From positions 1 to 64,000 of the forward strand of contig NZ_LFRI01000324.1 in NCBI RefSeq assembly GCF_001447195.1: 64,000 nucleotides of DNA. The letters run 5' to 3'. Each line of letters starts with the position of its first letter. Positions within the stretch are counted from its first letter, which is position 1. The notes under the pieces were generated by a model that worked only from the letters and a program-made list of their open reading frames with translations, made no database searches and was not told the DNA's origin. Positions 8,323-16,660 of the stretch are shown one piece after another. Made by a program: the position numbers and the translations under genes. Origin of the DNA: Aquabacterium parvum. Its GTDB lineage: Bacteria; Pseudomonadota; Gammaproteobacteria; Burkholderiales; Burkholderiaceae_C.

Positions 8323-9012
8323 ATGAAGTTGCTCCTGATCGACGACCACCCCCTGTTCCGCGATGGGCTGAGCCTGCTCATCCAGCATCGCCTCGACCTG
8401 GCCGACCACGGCGGTGCCGAGGTGCTCGAAGCTGGCAGCTTGCGCGAAGCCCTGGTGATGCTGGAGGCGCACCCCGATGTGGGCCTGGTGCTGCTCGACC
8501 TGGGCCTGGCCGATCGCCAAGGACTGGGCACGCTCACCGAATGGCGCGAACTGGCGCCGCAGCTGCCCGTGGTGGTGCTGTCGGCCGACGACCGCCCAGG
8601 CACCATCGTGGCGGCCATCGACCAGGGCGCCTCCGGCTTCATCCCCAAGACGGTCGAAGCCACGGTGATGCAGGAAGCGTTGCGCCGCGTTCTCTCCGGT
8701 GGCGTTTACCTGCCACCCCTGCCCACCGACGCCGTGGTCGAGGTCGAGCCTGCGAGGACGGACGACGACGGCCAGCGGGATGAGCCCGTGGGCCCGGACG
8801 CCACCTTGGGGCTGTCGGGGCGTCAACTCGATGTGCTGCGCCTGCTCGTCGAGGGCAAGCCCAACAAGGAGATCTGCCGCGTGCTGTCGCTGTCCGAATC
8901 GACGGTCAAGACGCACCTCTCGGCGATCTTTCGCAAGCTCAAGGTCAGCAGCCGCACCCAGGCGGTGGTGGCCGTGGCACGTGCCGGCGTCACGCTGGGG
9001 CGGGCGAGCTGA
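8323..9012 (+). CDS. NarL/FixJ-type response regulator (REC-LuxR HTH)
   Basis: A 229-residue regulator. The N-terminal receiver domain has the acidic pocket (LIDDHPLF), phospho-acceptor Asp59 in LVLLDLG and Lys109 in GFIPKT. The C-terminal LuxR-type helix-turn-helix runs over about residues 160-222 (LSGRQLDVLRLL, NKEICRVLSLSESTVKTHL). It presumably becomes a DNA-binding dimer when phosphorylated. The hybrid histidine kinase directly downstream on the opposite strand is the obvious candidate partner; the two genes end 24 bases apart, tail to tail. The start at MKLLLIDDHP is the standard position for the family. Confidence 0.85.
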   Translation: MKLLLIDDHPLFRDGLSLLIQHRLDLADHGGAEVLEAGSLREALVMLEAHPDVGLVLLDLGLADRQGLGTLTEWRELAPQLPVVVLSADDRPGTIVAAIDQGASGFIPKTVEATVMQEALRRVLSGGVYLPPLPTDAVVEVEPARTDDDGQRDEPVGPDATLGLSGRQLDVLRLLVEGKPNKEICRVLSLSESTVKTHLSAIFRKLKVSSRTQAVVAVARAGVTLGRAS

Positions 9013-9036
9013 TCTCCGCGTTTCGGCTCTTGTCCG

Positions 9037-11433
9037 TCAAGCCGGTCCCTGACGCCCCATGCCCTGCGCGAGCATCGTGCGCAGGTCTTGTGCCCTGAAC
9101 GGCTTGTGCAGCACCGGCAGGCCGCTGGCTGCCAGCTCGGCCAGTTGTTGCGGCGAGGTGTCGCCGGTGATGATCAGCGCCGGCAAGCTCGGCTGATGCT
9201 GGCGCAGGTGAGAGATGACATCTCGGCCGCTGCCATCTGGCAGGCGGTGGTCTGACACCACCATGTCCCAATGTTGTGGCGCTTGAGCGCGGACCCACCC
9301 CAGGCTGTGGCCCACCACGGCATCGAGCCCCCAGTTGCGCAGCCACAGCACCAGGCTCTCCCCCAGCGCCTCGTCGTCTTCGATCACCAGCACCCGCATG
9401 CCTTGGAGCCGATCGGGCATGGGGCTCTGTGTTGTTGTGGTGGCGGTTTCCACAGCCTGTGTGGTGCCGGGCAGCGTGATCGCGAAGCACGAGCCGCGCC
9501 CCACCCGGGACTGCACGCGCAGCGGGTGTTCCAGCAGTTGTGCCGCCCTCTGCACGATCGCCAGCCCAAGGCCCAGGCCCTGTGAGCGCTCGCGGCCGGG
9601 GTTGCCCAGCTGAACAAAGGCTTCGAAGATGCGAGGCTGGTCCTCGGGTCGAATGCCGGGGCCGGTGTCCCAGACCTGCACCTCCCACGAATGCCCCGGC
9701 GCCTGGCCAGGCGAGCTCGCTTGGCCACGGCGGCGCACGCTCACCAGCACCCCGCCTTGCTGTGTGTGACGGATGGCGTTGCCCACGAGGTTGCGCAACA
9801 CCTGCTCGAGCAGCACCGGGTCGGTCCAGGCGATGGCCTTAGTGCGGCGCACGCGCAGCTGGAGGTTCTTCTGGCGCGCGGCCTCGGCTTCGTGCGAGGC
9901 AACGGCCTCGAGCAGCGTTTGCAGGTGCACGCGTCGGCGTTGCACTTCGACGGTGCCAGAGTCCAGCCGAGACAGGTCCAGCAGGCCTTTGAGCAGGCTC
10001 TCCATCGAGCGCACGGCGCGGGTCAGCCGGTCGGCGAGGTTGCGCACCATCGGGTCGGTCACCTGCACGCGCAGCAGGTCGGTGATCAGGCCGATGGCCG
10101 CCACCGGCTGACGCAGGTCGTGGCTCGCCGAGGCCAGGAAATGGCTCTTGGCGGCGTTGGCCGCTGCCAGCTCTCGGGTGCGTTCGGCCACCTTGTGTTC
10201 GAGCTGCTGGTTCGCCTCCTCGATGTCGTCGAAGGCTTTGACCACGCGTTGGACCACCATCTGCACGAATGAGGGCGAGGCCAGCGGGATCATCCAGCCC
10301 ATCCAGTGGTTGAAGTTGACCAGGCCGATGACGCGACCGAAGATGAAGTCGTGCACCCCGGCCACCAGCAAGGCGGCCCAACCCACGGCCAGCCCGGTGT
10401 GCATCGACGAGCGCAGCCCCTCGCGCAGCACCCATTGACCCATCAGCCAGATCGAGGGCGCCAGCGTGAGGATCAGCGCGCCTTGCAGGTAGCCCCGTGT
10501 GAAGCGCAGGTCGGGGTCGAACGGCAGGGCGAGCAGGCCCAGCACGGGGAACCCGAGCGCCACCACCCACAAGGCCCGGTGGAACCAGTTCAAGTGCCGA
10601 CCGACCAGCGCCATCACGAACCAGCCCTGCAGGCACGCCGTGAGCACGTGGGCCAGGAAGTAAAGCCACGACTCTGCACCGACCGACAGGCCGAGGTCTT
10701 CGGTGATGAAGTAGCGGCAGTTGCGCAGGCCGCCCACCAGCACCAGCAGGCCGAAGAGGCCGGCAGCCGCTTCCTGGCGCCGCATCCACCACAGCAGCAC
10801 CACGAACATCGAGAAGGCGATCCAGATCAGGTTGAGCACCACGAGTCCGTCGCGCGTGAGAAAGCGCAGCATCACGTGGTCGTGCAGCAAGGCGGCCTTG
10901 GGCGCCAGGGCGGCAGGCGACATGCCGCCTTGTTGCACGGCCTGGATTTCGATTTCCAGCGAGTTGTGGCCAGCGTTGAGCAGGAGGCCCGGCACGTCGA
11001 TGAGCGAGGGGCCTGGCAGGCCCAGCCAGCCTGGGCGGGGCAGCGTGCTCTGCAGCAGCTCGCCATTGAGCCAGATGCTGTGCACATAGTTCAGGTAGTC
11101 GATGCGCAGGGACCAGGGGGAGCTCCTGGCGCTTTGGACCACCTCGTCGTTGACCTCGAAGTTCAGGCGGTAGCGGCCGATGCCTGCCGCTTGCAGCCCG
11201 GCGGGCTTCCAGCTGTCGGGCAGGCTCACTGCCACAGGCTGGTCGGCCAGCACCGCGCCGCTGACGTCGTGCATCCACAGGCGCTGGGCCGACAGCCAGC
11301 GCACGCCGCTGGCGTCGGCCGGTGGTGGCGGTTGCAGCCAGAAGAAGGCCAGCAACGCCAGCGCCAGCAGCCACAGCCCTCCCACCCAGCTCTGGGTCAG
11401 GGAACGCAGGAGTGTCGGCAGCACAGGCTTCAT
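9037..11433 (-). CDS. Membrane-bound hybrid sensor histidine kinase with C-terminal receiver
   Basis: About 798 residues. An N-terminal membrane helix is followed by a ~200-residue periplasmic domain that looks like a carbohydrate-binding-type jelly roll (7TMR-DISM style). Then come about seven membrane helices, a coiled linker (EANQQLEHKVAERTREL), a HisKA domain with His438 (SASHDLRQP), an HATPase domain (NAIRHT, DTGPGI, GLGLGLAI) and a receiver domain with Asp728 (VVSDHRLPDGSG). The layout implies sensing of an extracytoplasmic ligand and a phosphorelay, probably to the response regulator at 8323. Neither ATG 11433 nor ATG 11463 has a clear ribosome site; I chose the one that places the membrane helix nearest the N-terminus. 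Confidence 0.85.
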   Translation of the reverse strand: MKPVLPTLLRSLTQSWVGGLWLLALALLAFFWLQPPPPADASGVRWLSAQRLWMHDVSGAVLADQPVAVSLPDSWKPAGLQAAGIGRYRLNFEVNDEVVQSARSSPWSLRIDYLNYVHSIWLNGELLQSTLPRPGWLGLPGPSLIDVPGLLLNAGHNSLEIEIQAVQQGGMSPAALAPKAALLHDHVMLRFLTRDGLVVLNLIWIAFSMFVVLLWWMRRQEAAAGLFGLLVLVGGLRNCRYFITEDLGLSVGAESWLYFLAHVLTACLQGWFVMALVGRHLNWFHRALWVVALGFPVLGLLALPFDPDLRFTRGYLQGALILTLAPSIWLMGQWVLREGLRSSMHTGLAVGWAALLVAGVHDFIFGRVIGLVNFNHWMGWMIPLASPSFVQMVVQRVVKAFDDIEEANQQLEHKVAERTRELAAANAAKSHFLASASHDLRQPVAAIGLITDLLRVQVTDPMVRNLADRLTRAVRSMESLLKGLLDLSRLDSGTVEVQRRRVHLQTLLEAVASHEAEAARQKNLQLRVRRTKAIAWTDPVLLEQVLRNLVGNAIRHTQQGGVLVSVRRRGQASSPGQAPGHSWEVQVWDTGPGIRPEDQPRIFEAFVQLGNPGRERSQGLGLGLAIVQRAAQLLEHPLRVQSRVGRGSCFAITLPGTTQAVETATTTTQSPMPDRLQGMRVLVIEDDEALGESLVLWLRNWGLDAVVGHSLGWVRAQAPQHWDMVVSDHRLPDGSGRDVISHLRQHQPSLPALIITGDTSPQQLAELAASGLPVLHKPFRAQDLRTMLAQGMGRQGPA

Positions 11434-11630
11434 GGGGTGGATCAAGGGCGCGCGGTGCGCCATTGTGCGCACTTCGCGCCCCGCCAGCGAGCCCTTTGCG
11501 GGGCTTCCCGCTGTGACGCAGCCGGATGCAGTGATATGACATGGGCTGCGCCCCTTGTTTCGGGGCTCAACACCGGGCACGTTTGCTGCAATGCTTGAAC
11601 GCAGGGTCTGGTTTGATCTGGAGGGCTGAC

Positions 11631-12662
11631 ATGAGTGGCTGCACCGATCTTGTCCCGGTTGCCCGGGACACCGTGGAAGGCAAGTGGGGGTCGCGCCACC
11701 CGGGGCGCATCCCGATCGCGCACATGCGCCATGTCTACCGGCTCGATGAGGTCGAGCGGCGGCTGGGCAAGCTGCCTGCCCGCGACCACGAAGCCCTTCG
11801 CGCCACCTACGAGCGCATGCTTGAAAAAGGCCCCGAGCGCTTCCAGGTCAAGCCCTCCGGCCTGCCCGCGATGGACCACCTCTACGACGAGCTGCCCAAT
11901 TTCCACGAGGTGCTCGACGACCTCAAGCGCCAGCTCGCGCTGTGCAGCGACAGCCGCGACGCACTTGAACTCACGCCCATGCTGTTGCTCGGCCCGCCGG
12001 GCGTGGGCAAAACCCACTTCGCACGCGAGGTGGCGCAGCTGCTGGGCACGGGCATGGGCTTCATATCGATGAGCTCGATGACCGCTGGCTGGGTGCTCTC
12101 GGGCGCCAGTTCGCAATGGAAGGGCGCGCGCCCCGGCAAGGTCTTCGAGACCTTGGTGGACGGCCAGTACGCCAACCCCGTGATGGTGGTCGACGAGATC
12201 GACAAGTCCGGTGGCGAGCACGCCTACGACCCGCTGGGCTCGCTCTACAGCCTGCTGGAGCACGACACCGCTGGCAGCTTCACCGACGAGTTCGCCGAGG
12301 TGGCCATCGACGCCAGCCAGGTGATCTGGGTGGCCACGGCCAACGACATTCGGTCCATCCCCGACCCCATCCTCAACCGCGTCAACGTCTTCGAGATCGA
12401 GATGCCGGATGAAGAGGCTGCCCGCAAGATCGCTGCCAAGCTCTACCGCGGCATCCGCGCCGACCACGACTGGGGCCAGCGTTTCGACGCCGAGCTGTCC
12501 GACGAGGTGCTGGCGGCGATGGCCAAGCTGGCACCCCGCGAGATGCGGCGCGCGCTCATGACGGCCTTTGGCAACGCCAAGCTCGATGGTCGCTTCACGC
12601 TGGAGCCGCGCGACCTGCCCGATGGCGTGCCCAGGCGATCGCCCATCGGCTTCATGCAGTGA
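11631..12662 (+). CDS. AAA+ ATPase, Lon-like ATPase module without protease domain
   Basis: 343 residues with a classical AAA+ core: Walker A GPPGVGKTH (121-129), Walker B VMVVDEID (Asp188, Glu189), sensor 1 in WVATAN, an arginine finger in PILNRV and a C-terminal helical lid. The arrangement is closest to the ATPase part of Lon, but no Ser-Lys protease domain follows. It may remodel or unfold a protein partner. The start ATG has a GGAG eight to eleven bases upstream. It is followed by the 5'-nucleotidase at 62 bases, which could be in the same transcript. The substrate is unknown. Confidence 0.75.
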   Translation: MSGCTDLVPVARDTVEGKWGSRHPGRIPIAHMRHVYRLDEVERRLGKLPARDHEALRATYERMLEKGPERFQVKPSGLPAMDHLYDELPNFHEVLDDLKRQLALCSDSRDALELTPMLLLGPPGVGKTHFAREVAQLLGTGMGFISMSSMTAGWVLSGASSQWKGARPGKVFETLVDGQYANPVMVVDEIDKSGGEHAYDPLGSLYSLLEHDTAGSFTDEFAEVAIDASQVIWVATANDIRSIPDPILNRVNVFEIEMPDEEAARKIAAKLYRGIRADHDWGQRFDAELSDEVLAAMAKLAPREMRRALMTAFGNAKLDGRFTLEPRDLPDGVPRRSPIGFMQ

Positions 12663-12724
12663 GCAGCGGGGGGGCGCCACGCGGTGACCTGCCACCGGAC
12701 CTGGCATGCGCCATACTCGGGCCC

Positions 12725-13678
12725 ATGCCTGCCAGCCTCGACGGCCGCCTGGTGGTGGCCATTTCCTCGCGCGCGCTCTTCGACTTCGAAGAAGAGAACC
12801 GCCTGTTCGAAGGCGCGAGTGACCGCGCCTACATGGACCTGCAACTCGGTCGCATCGAGGTGCCCGCCAAGCCTGGCGTGGCTTTCTCCCTGGTGCGCAA
12901 GCTGCTGGCCTTCAACACGCCCCAGTCGGCTGACACGCCGGCCGACGCCCGCGTCGAGGTGGTGATCCTCTCTCGCAACGACCCGGCATCGGGCCTGCGC
13001 GTGTTCCGCTCGGTGTCGCACCACGGGCTGGAGATCGAGCGCGGCGTGTTCACACGCGGGCGCAGCCCCTGGCGCTACCTCAAGCCGCTGCAGGCGCACC
13101 TGTTCCTCTCGGCCAACGAGGCCGACGTGCGCCAGGCCCTGACCGCTGGCGTGCCGGCTGCGCGCGTGCTGCCGCATGCGGCCCGCGCGGGCGATGCCCA
13201 CCCCGATGAAGTGCGCATCGCTTTCGACGGCGACGCCGTGCTGTTCTCCGACGAGGCCGAGCGCATCTTCCAGCAGGGCGGCTTGGGCGCTTTCCAGGAC
13301 CACGAGGTCAGCCGCGCGCGCAAGCCCCTGCCCGACGGGCCGTTTCGGCCGCTGCTGCAGGCCCTGCACGACCTGCGCAGCGCCATCGAACAGCCGGGGG
13401 CCTCCCGCATGCGCATCCGCACCGCGCTGGTGACGGCGCGGGGCGCGCCGGCGCACGAACGCGCCATCCGCACCCTCATGGACTGGGGCATCGAGGTCGA
13501 CGAGGCCATGTTCCTGGGCGGCCTGCCCAAGGGCGAGTTCCTGCGCGAGTTCGAGCCCGATTTTTTCTTCGACGACCAGACCGGCCACGTCAACAACGCT
13601 GCGCCGCATGTGCCGGCCGGGCACGTGGCCGCCGGGGTCGCCAACCTGCAGAACGCCGACACCCCCGAGCGGGGCTGA
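12725..13678 (+). CDS. Cytosolic 5'-nucleotidase family protein
   Basis: 317 residues matching the bacterial 5'-nucleotidase family related to cytosolic NT5C1 (PF06189-type). It opens with LVVAISSRALFDFEEENRLF, a hallmark of the family, and carries the HAD-like features IAFDGDAVLFSD and FFFDDQTGHV in the second half. Predicted reaction: hydrolysis of nucleoside 5'-monophosphates to nucleosides and phosphate in the cytoplasm. The start at MPASLDGRL is chosen because conserved sequence begins there. Confidence 0.8.
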   Translation: MPASLDGRLVVAISSRALFDFEEENRLFEGASDRAYMDLQLGRIEVPAKPGVAFSLVRKLLAFNTPQSADTPADARVEVVILSRNDPASGLRVFRSVSHHGLEIERGVFTRGRSPWRYLKPLQAHLFLSANEADVRQALTAGVPAARVLPHAARAGDAHPDEVRIAFDGDAVLFSDEAERIFQQGGLGAFQDHEVSRARKPLPDGPFRPLLQALHDLRSAIEQPGASRMRIRTALVTARGAPAHERAIRTLMDWGIEVDEAMFLGGLPKGEFLREFEPDFFFDDQTGHVNNAAPHVPAGHVAAGVANLQNADTPERG

Positions 13679-13710
13679 GCGCCACATCCCGGACCCAACA
13701 GGAGCCTGAC

Positions 13711-14043
13711 ATGAGCGACGAACTGGGTGATTTCTTCGCGCTGCCGCCCTTCAAGGCGGACGAGGCCCTGGTGCAACTGCGCCGTCAGCTCAAGGAGCTG
13801 AAGCTGCAGGAGCAGCCTGGCAGCACGCCGCACCGCTTCGCGCTCAAGGGCGTGGTGGTGGCCGAGCTGCAAGTGGCGGCCGTGACCGCCGAGGCGCTCA
13901 AGCCAGCCCTGGCTGCGGCCGTCGTCAAGCGCCCCTTGCAGCGTCCCGAGTGGGTGCGTCAGCAGCTCGACAGCCGCGACGCCGTGCGCAAGTGGTTCGA
14001 TGCGCTCAAACGCCAGGTCGCCAACTGGAGCGACGACGAGTGA
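13711..14043 (+). CDS. Hypothetical protein, 110 aa
   Basis: A small, charged, mainly helical protein of unknown family, with no signal or membrane segment. A strong AGGAG site sits 7-11 bases before the ATG, so it is well placed for translation. It lies 32 bases behind the 5'-nucleotidase and probably shares its transcript. The N-terminal FFALPPFK and C-terminal WFDALKRQVANW could be binding surfaces; no function can be assigned. Confidence 0.7.
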   Translation: MSDELGDFFALPPFKADEALVQLRRQLKELKLQEQPGSTPHRFALKGVVVAELQVAAVTAEALKPALAAAVVKRPLQRPEWVRQQLDSRDAVRKWFDALKRQVANWSDDE

Positions 14044-14064
14044 GTGGGCCCATGGACCAAACGG

Positions 14065-14694
14065 TCAATCGGCCTTCGCCTCTTTCTGCATCTTGGCTCG
14101 GAACAGCTCGCGGATGCTGACCTCGCGCGGGCCCGGGATCAGCTCGTAGCCCTCGCCAGCAGCGATGGTGCCAGGCGTGCGCACGGCCAGGTAAAAGCCG
14201 CAAAAGCCCGACTGCGCCATCATCTTGATCGCGTGCTTGAAGCCCAGTTTGGCTTCCAGCTTGAAGCAGGGGCGCCGCGGCTCGCTGATCGCCAGCGCGC
14301 AATCCGCAAAGCGCAGCACGTCACCGATGTGGGCGTCCTCTTCCAGCAGGCCCGACAGCGTCAGGTTCTCGCCCAGCGAGCCTGCAGGCAGCGACTCGCC
14401 CCAGGCCTGCAAACCGGCTTGTGCGCGCACCGTCTGCCAGAAGGCGTAGTGCTCGATCGGGTAGGCGTAGACCGCCTTGCTCAGGCCGCCGTGAACGCTG
14501 AGGTCGGCCTGCTCGTCGCCCACCAGGCCCAGTGCCTTGACTTCGATGCGCTCGGGCCGGGCTTCGGTGCTCACCGGCTGTTTGCCGATGGCCGTCAGGA
14601 TGCGACGCCCCTGGATGTCGACGTGGCTGGCCTGCGCCACGTTGACGGACAGCACCCTGCGGGCGGGCTTGGAGGAAAGGTTGACGGTGCTCAT
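14065..14694 (-). CDS. MOSC domain protein (YiiM-like)
   Basis: 209 residues with a MOSC domain. It has the motif region LGLVGDEQADLSVHGGLSKAVYAYP near residues 56-80, the SLGENLTL segment and a Cys in the RRPCFKLEAKLG segment, which corresponds to the conserved reactive cysteine of the YiiM group. MOSC proteins handle the molybdenum cofactor or serve as sulfur carriers; YiiM-type enzymes reduce N-hydroxylated compounds using Moco. It lies directly downstream of the Mo/W transporter operon on the same strand (45 bases after the ATPase gene), which supports a molybdenum-related role. Confidence 0.8.
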   Translation of the reverse strand: MSTVNLSSKPARRVLSVNVAQASHVDIQGRRILTAIGKQPVSTEARPERIEVKALGLVGDEQADLSVHGGLSKAVYAYPIEHYAFWQTVRAQAGLQAWGESLPAGSLGENLTLSGLLEEDAHIGDVLRFADCALAISEPRRPCFKLEAKLGFKHAIKMMAQSGFCGFYLAVRTPGTIAAGEGYELIPGPREVSIRELFRAKMQKEAKAD

Positions 14695-14738
14695 GGGCTC
14701 AAACGATACCCCAGATACCCCGGGCGCCAAGGCCCTGC

Positions 14739-15926
14739 TCAGCCCCGCTTCGACGAGGTCCAGGGCAGGGGCGTGACCTGAGCCGACATCGCGTTGAAGC
14801 CGACCACGCAAGGCTCGCCCGGCTGCCAGTTCATCTGCTCGATGGCTTGCCGCGTGACCAGGCCCCAGATCTGCGCCCCGGCCTTGAGCTCCAGCCGCTC
14901 GTCGAGTTCGCGTGCAAGCTCCACGCCCACGGCGCCATAGGTACCGCTGTGCCCGGCCAGCATCACCTGGGTGATGCGCCCGCGCAGCACGTTGGTGCTG
15001 CTGCTGTCGGTGGGCACCTCGCGGTGCAGGCTCACGTCGCGGGCGCGCACCTTCAGGCGCACGCGGGTGCCGACGGGGTGCAGCGTGGCCGGCACCGTCA
15101 CGCATTGCCCGCAGATGTCGACCTCGCTGACCACCCACTCGATGTCGTGCCGGGTGACCGCACCTTCGAGGATGCTGCCGGCGTGAAAGCCCTCCAGGAA
15201 GGTCGACAGCGACACGTCGGACAGCACCTGGGCAATCGGTCCGGCGCCCGCCATGCGCCCGTCGTGCAGGATGACCACGTCATCTGCCATGCGCACGACC
15301 TCTTCCATGCGTGGCGTGGCCATCAGCACAGGCAGGTGGAAGCGATGCGCGACCTGCGCGAGCAACTCCAGCAGCTCGGGGCGCTCCGGGTCGTGCACGC
15401 GGCCGAGTGGGTCGTCCATGAGCAGGCCCTGCGGGTCGGCGGCCAGGGCCCGGCCCAGCGCGGCGCGCACGCGCTGCGAGGCGTTGAGCTCGTGGGGGCG
15501 GCGGTCCATCATGGCGCTGAGGTCGAGCCACTTCACCAGCGAAGGCACGTCGAGCCCTGGCGCGACCTTCATGCGCGGGCCCTGCGCCCGGGCCCCGTAA
15601 GCGAGGTTGCGCTCGATCGTCAGGTGCGGGAAGAGGTGGGCCTCGGCGTCCAGCCACCCCAGCCTGCGCTGGTGTGGCGGCAGGTTCAGGCCGCGCCGGG
15701 ATTCGAACAAGGCGTCGGCACCCAGGGCCACGCGCCCGGCGATGACCGGACGCAGGCCCGCCACGCCTTCGAGGATGGCCCGCTGACCGTTCTCGACCCG
15801 CCCGACCAGGGCACTGACGCGACCCGGCAGGGCGCGCAGCTGTGCCTGCACCTCCAGCCCGGGCTGGCGCACGTGCAGGTCGACGCTCAGGCTGCGCGGC
15901 AGGCGCGAAGGGCTGTCGCCGCTCAT
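14739..15926 (-). CDS. ModC-like ABC subunit with degenerate ATPase motifs
   Basis: 395 residues aligning over their whole length with ModC: ABC domain, then a C-terminal TOBE/Mop-type domain that in ModC binds the oxyanion. Motif by motif the catalytic residues are gone. Walker A reads GRVENGQRA (42-50) with Lys replaced by Gln48 and Ser/Thr by Arg49. The Q-loop Gln is Ala94. The LSGGE signature is LNASQ. Walker B ends MDDP with Glu replaced by Asp172. The switch His is Pro205. The surrounding framework (PPHQRRLGW, HLFPHLTI, AALGRALAADP) is intact and there is no frameshift. It overlaps the permease gene by ATGA. It is either a pseudo-ATPase with a structural or sensing role, or a subunit replaced by another ATPase encoded elsewhere. 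Confidence 0.75.
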   Translation of the reverse strand: MSGDSPSRLPRSLSVDLHVRQPGLEVQAQLRALPGRVSALVGRVENGQRAILEGVAGLRPVIAGRVALGADALFESRRGLNLPPHQRRLGWLDAEAHLFPHLTIERNLAYGARAQGPRMKVAPGLDVPSLVKWLDLSAMMDRRPHELNASQRVRAALGRALAADPQGLLMDDPLGRVHDPERPELLELLAQVAHRFHLPVLMATPRMEEVVRMADDVVILHDGRMAGAGPIAQVLSDVSLSTFLEGFHAGSILEGAVTRHDIEWVVSEVDICGQCVTVPATLHPVGTRVRLKVRARDVSLHREVPTDSSSTNVLRGRITQVMLAGHSGTYGAVGVELARELDERLELKAGAQIWGLVTRQAIEQMNWQPGEPCVVGFNAMSAQVTPLPWTSSKRG

Positions 15927-16657
15927 GGGCGCTCCCCTCGCCAGTCCATGCGCGCGCTGCCTTGCCAGCGGTGTTGCCACTGCCAGCGCAGCAGCTCGCT
16001 GAGCAGGATCGCGATGGCGGCCACACCCAGGGACAGCGCCGCCACCTCCCAGGCCAATGCCTGCGGTCGGCCAGGCGAGGCCAGGGCCTGCCACAAGGCC
16101 AGGGGCACGGTCGGGTCTTCGGCACCGGCTGTGCCACTGGCTTGCCCGGCGGCCAGCACCAGCACGGCCCCGGACTCGCCCCAGGCGGCCGCGAAGCCCA
16201 GCGCCATCGCCGAGCCGATCGCCGGCAGCGTCAAAGGCAATGCAACGGTGCGCCAGGCGTGCCAGTCGCTGGCGCCCAGGGTGCGGGCCACGGGCAGCAG
16301 CATCGGGTCGTGCGCCTCGAAGACGGGGCGCAGCATGCGCGTCATCATCGGCACCGTCATGATGCAAGCGGCCAGCACGGCCCCCGTGGGGTACAGGGCC
16401 ACGGCCAGGCCCAGGTCCTGGCGCAGCCAGCGGCCCAACGCGCCTTGCTCGCCCAGGCCGGTCGTCAACCAGAAGCCGATGACGGCCGGCGGCAGGCCCA
16501 GCGGCAGCAGGATGAAGGCGTCGAGCAGCACCTTGCCGCGCCACTTCACGCGGGCCATCCACCACGCCAGGGTGATCGACAGAGGGGTGGCGATGAGCAA
16601 GGTGAGCGCGGCCAGCTGCAGGCTCATCCACATCGCGGACAGGGCGGCGGGCGACAT
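15923..16657 (-). CDS. modB: Molybdate-type ABC transporter permease (ModB family)
   Basis: 244 residues with about five to six membrane helices. The ModB-typical stretch PLGLPPAVIGFWL lies near residues 52-64, and the EAA-like coupling motif ARTLGASDWHAWRTVALPL near residues 124-142. It forms the inner-membrane channel of a molybdate/tungstate importer and would dock onto the adjacent ModC-like subunit, whose gene it overlaps by four bases. The binding-protein gene ends three bases before its start, so all three are one operon. Confidence 0.8.
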   Translation of the reverse strand: MSPAALSAMWMSLQLAALTLLIATPLSITLAWWMARVKWRGKVLLDAFILLPLGLPPAVIGFWLTTGLGEQGALGRWLRQDLGLAVALYPTGAVLAACIMTVPMMTRMLRPVFEAHDPMLLPVARTLGASDWHAWRTVALPLTLPAIGSAMALGFAAAWGESGAVLVLAAGQASGTAGAEDPTVPLALWQALASPGRPQALAWEVAALSLGVAAIAILLSELLRWQWQHRWQGSARMDWRGERP

Positions 16658-16660
16658 CGA

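Noticed and set aside
15927-16631. N-terminal extension of the ModC-like frame through the permease gene
   Set aside because: The extension is a low-complexity shadow of modB; the ATGA overlap at 15923-15926 gives the proper start.
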